Source of the DNA: Muribaculaceae bacterium
GTDB taxonomy: Bacteria > Bacteroidota > Bacteroidia > Bacteroidales > Muribaculaceae
NCBI GenBank assembly: GCA_022510385.1
Contig: JAFLTQ010000026.1
Coordinates: forward strand, 1-34,151
DNA: 34,151 bases
Reading direction: 5' to 3'
Shown here: positions 33,577 through 34,151 of the stretch, piece after piece
Position numbering within the stretch: position 1 is the first letter of the stretch
Layout of the letters: the number at the start of each line of letters is the position of its first letter
Position numbers and translations under genes: made by a program
Notes under the pieces: generated by a model
What the model was told of the DNA's origin: nothing
The model's database searches: none
What the model saw: only the letters and a program-made list of their open reading frames with translations

Positions 33577-33838
33577 CTGTCGCAAACTTTCGGAGGGTGA
33601 AAGCTCCGGACCGGACAGCAGAGAGAACAATGAAATGATGCCACAGGACAGGGATTTGCCTGAATAAAAGGCTTATCCCGAGAGCAGCAAAACAAGGGAA
33701 ACAAAACAAGTTTCCCGTCAATCCTGGAAAACAGACGACGGCCGGACAGACAAAAGATGTCCGAAGGGTCAGGCGATTGTAAAGACGCCGCGGGCCCGGA
33801 GGCACAACAACCGAAAGATCTTAGAAAAAAGATAAAAA
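33577..33838 (+). ncRNA. rRNA operon leader transcript
   Basis: This is the part of the pre-rRNA ahead of the mature 16S, with higher G+C than the upstream DNA and no credible gene. Two hairpins are visible: GGGAAAC/GTTTCCC (33696-33702 and 33710-33716, 7-base loop) and CGGACA/TGTCCG (33743-33748 and 33758-33763, 9-base loop). The last part should pair with sequence after the 16S gene for RNase III processing, but that partner is outside the window. Confidence 0.6.

Positions 33839-34151
<313 letters not shown>

Overview
The window looks like chromosomal DNA of a Bacteroidota bacterium, order Bacteroidales, probably Muribaculaceae or a near relative. This rests on the partial 16S rRNA gene at the right end, on primary-type sigma factors of only about 286 residues that lack region 1.1, on repeated matches to the Bacteroidota promoter (TTTG near -33, TAnnTTTG near -7) instead of E. 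coli-type boxes, on few Shine-Dalgarno sequences, and on Bacteroidales-type families (DUF6150, dipeptidyl peptidase III with HECLGH, GH53). The family assignment is inference from memory of 16S sequences. Most genes are on the minus strand; the exceptions are the NlpC/P60 lipoprotein, the GH53 galactanase and the rRNA operon.

Layout, with minus-strand operons given in transcription order. (1) 5592 to 1: a TetR-controlled efflux operon of regulator, TolC-type outer membrane factor, HlyD-type adaptor lipoprotein, two ABC ATPases and an ABC-2 permease. It runs off the left edge, where a further gene appears to start. It resembles E. coli ybhGFSR, but the double ATPase YbhF is two overlapping genes here. 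(2) 5602-5748: a probable gene remnant. (3) 8259 to 5810: a tight four-gene cluster of DUF6150 secreted repeat protein, short-chain dehydrogenase, HAD phosphatase and three-Cys DUF5131 protein. (4) 13047 to 8583: two tandem primary-type sigma factors followed by valyl-tRNA synthetase. (5) 14805 to 13261: an HtrA/DegQ-type protease, with its terminator. (6) 14997-15578 (+): an NlpC/P60 lipoprotein, sharing a bidirectional terminator with trxA.

(7) 23009 to 15698: tricorn-like S41 protease, dnaE and trxA. (8) 23165-24193 (+): a secreted GH53 endo-galactanase, divergent from the tricorn gene, both with clear promoters. (9) 33014 to 24206: a long co-directional run of degenerate LytM/M23 protein, dxr, rseP-type site-2 protease, rlmI-type methyltransferase, dipeptidyl peptidase III, ABC ATPase and FtsX-like permease. 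(10) 33015-33838: gene-free DNA with a 13-copy array of imperfect ~20-bp G/T-rich repeats, an A+T-rich block, two interlocked rRNA promoters and a structured leader. (11) 33839 to the end (+): the 5' part of 16S rRNA.

Much of the window is core housekeeping (translation, replication, transcription, isoprenoid synthesis, envelope proteolysis). The least explained items are the repeat array before the rRNA promoters, the tandem sigma factor pair, the four-gene DUF6150/SDR/HAD/DUF5131 cluster, and the peptidase-ABC transporter coupling with an ATPase lacking the H-loop histidine. No tRNA, insertion sequence, CRISPR array or prophage was seen. All residue positions and similarities come from reading by eye; no database search was run.
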